DNA of 32,364 nt from Verrucomicrobiota bacterium (GTDB taxonomy: Bacteria > Chlamydiota > Chlamydiia > Chlamydiales > Rhabdochlamydiaceae), in NCBI GenBank assembly GCA_018239725.1, contig JAFEGU010000392.1, positions 1-32,364 on the forward strand, read 5' to 3'. This document shows, piece after piece, positions 31,089-32,364 of the stretch (position 1 is its first letter; every line of letters begins with the position of its first letter). The notes under the pieces were generated by a model. It was given only the letters and a program-made list of their open reading frames with translations, did no database searches and was not told the origin of the DNA. The translations under genes were made by a program, and so were the position numbers.

Positions 31089-32364
31089 TGAATGACAAGA
31101 TCTACCATTCTCCGCTCTCTGCACGCTATGCCAGCCAGGAAATGTCCTATCTCTTCTCTCCCCATCATAAGTACACAGTTTGGAGAAAGCTTTGGATCGC
31201 CCTTGCAAAAGCCCAGCAAATGTGCGGCTTGCCCATTACCGATGCGCAAATTCAATCTCTTTTGCAGCATGTCGATAAAGTCGATCTTGCTAAAGCCGAA
31301 GAATATGAAAAGCAGCTGCGCCACGATGTGATGGCCCACATCCATGCCTATGGCGAACAGTGCCCGGAAGCAAAAGGGATCATCCACCTCGGCGCAACCT
31401 CGTGCTATGTGACCGACAATGGCGACCTGCTCCAAATGCGCGAAGCATTAAGGCTCATCCGCAATAAAACAATCCAAGTGATCCGGCAACTCCAGCCTTT
31501 CTCAGCCCAATACGCCCATCTTTCCTGTTTGAGCTATACCCACTTCCAGGCCGCCCAACCGACAACAGTCGGCAAACGCGCTTGCCTCTGGCTTCAAGAC
31601 TTTCTCATCGACTTAAAAGACCTCGAACATGCCATCGAAGAGATCCACTTCCTAGGCGTCAAAGGCGCCACGGGGACGCAAGCCTCATTCCTCTCCTTGT
31701 TCCAAGGCAATCACCATAAAGTCAAAGAGCTCGAGACTTTGGTTGCCAGAGAAATGGGATTTAGCCGCATCCTTGCTATTTCAGGACAGACCTACACAAG
31801 AAAACAGGATATCCGCATTGCAGCAACACTAGCGAGCCTTGCTGCTTCCGCCCATAAATTTGCAACCGACCTCAGGCTCCTTTCCCATCTTAAAGAGATA
31901 GAAGAGCCCTTTGCAGAAAAACAGGTCGGCTCTTCCGCCATGCCCTACAAACGCAATCCTGTCCGTTGCGAAAGGATCTGCGGCCTAGCCCGCTTCCTCA
32001 TCTCATTAAATGAAAATGCACTCTATACGGAATCTACCCAGTGGTTGGAAAGAACGCTCGACGACTCGGCTAACCGAAGGCTCTACATCCCCGAACTTTT
32101 CCTTACTGCAGATGCCATTCTCAACCTTTTGTGCAACGTCACGGCCAATCTTGTCGTCCACCCTAAAATGATTGAAAAACATTTGAATGAAGAACTACCA
32201 TTTCTTGCAACAGAACACATCCTCATGGAAGCTGTTAAATCAGGCAAAGACCGGCAGCAAGTCCATGAACGGCTTCGGATCCACAGTTTAGAAGCGAGCA
32301 AACAGATCAAAGAACACGGACAGCCCAATGACCTTCTCCAACGCATCGCCAAAGACCCTGCCAT
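31085..32364 (+). CDS. purB: Adenylosuccinate lyase (3' end cut by window)
   Basis: A fumarase/aspartase superfamily enzyme that splits fumarate from adenylosuccinate (giving AMP) and from SAICAR. 426 codons are visible. Signs of the family are HDVMAHIHAYG (from residue 80), IIHLGATSCYVTDNGD (from 99), the general acid His153 in YTHFQAAQPTTVGKR, GVKGATGTQASFL, and the catalytic serine loop VGSSAMPYKRNPVRCER (281-297). The GATGTQASFL and PYKRNPVRCERICGLAR wording is closer to the 480-residue ADSL type found in animals and some bacteria than to the short Bacillus type. ATG 31085 overlaps the preceding stop by four bases, so it is the fourth gene of the thrS unit. The classical Chlamydia species are purine auxotrophs, so this gene indicates wider nucleotide metabolism, perhaps only IMP-to-AMP conversion. 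Confidence 0.92.
   Translation, partial: MMNDKIYHSPLSARYASQEMSYLFSPHHKYTVWRKLWIALAKAQQMCGLPITDAQIQSLLQHVDKVDLAKAEEYEKQLRHDVMAHIHAYGEQCPEAKGIIHLGATSCYVTDNGDLLQMREALRLIRNKTIQVIRQLQPFSAQYAHLSCLSYTHFQAAQPTTVGKRACLWLQDFLIDLKDLEHAIEEIHFLGVKGATGTQASFLSLFQGNHHKVKELETLVAREMGFSRILAISGQTYTRKQDIRIAATLASLAASAHKFATDLRLLSHLKEIEEPFAEKQVGSSAMPYKRNPVRCERICGLARFLISLNENALYTESTQWLERTLDDSANRRLYIPELFLTADAILNLLCNVTANLVVHPKMIEKHLNEELPFLATEHILMEAVKSGKDRQQVHERLRIHSLEASKQIKEHGQPNDLLQRIAKDPA

Overview
The window comes from the chromosome of an environmental chlamydia (phylum Chlamydiota, probably order Parachlamydiales). The best evidence is the block thrS - ParA/Soj ATPase - pGP6-D-like protein at 27.6-31.1 kb. This order matches the chromosomal thrS-minD-gp6D block of Chlamydia, and the last two genes are relatives of chlamydial plasmid genes. 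Separate recD and recC-recB loci, a MOMP-like outer membrane protein, and an inverse autotransporter with a beta-helix passenger fit the same group. I cannot name a genus from sequence alone. There are no rRNA, tRNA, phage, IS or CRISPR features.

Layout. 1-480: rpsT with a clean promoter and terminator. 494-1117: an orphan protein ending in a eukaryotic-type CaaX box. 1130-2593 (-): a PBP4-type D-Ala-D-Ala carboxypeptidase. 2594-2900: gene-poor, with a long hairpin in the dacB leader, a decayed fragment of a recD-like gene and half of a palindromic repeat. 2901-5098 (-): an inverse autotransporter broken by one -1 frameshift. 5099-5340: a 33-bp inverted repeat. 5341-7008 (-): RecD-like helicase. 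7009-7459: two tandem cloverleaf-like repeats. 7460-10779 (-): a small outer membrane barrel, a secreted GMC oxidoreductase and a second barrel. 10901-17489 (-): recB and recC, overlapping. 17667-19340 (+): MFS transporter fused to a degenerate acyltransferase domain. 19454-20296 (+): proline- and cysteine-rich orphan. 20589-22819 (-): a porin and a MOMP-like protein. 23012-24322 (+): MFS transporter. 24512-27412 (-): large orphan protein with papain-like motifs. 27620-32364 (+): thrS, parA, pGP6-like and an adenylosuccinate lyase cut by the window end, joined by very short overlaps.

How it fits together. The minus-strand centre combines the exonuclease V genes with envelope proteins: five outer membrane proteins plus a periplasmic peptidase and an oxidoreductase. 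Two orphan proteins carry possible host-lipidation signals (a CaaX box and a Cys cluster) and are effector candidates.

The least explained signal is a family of about 170-bp palindromic intergenic elements. They share end boxes and a central hairpin flanked by CGAAGCAG and CGATGCAG, while the central stem itself differs completely between copies yet still pairs. Three of them lie directly against the stop codons of outer membrane protein genes.
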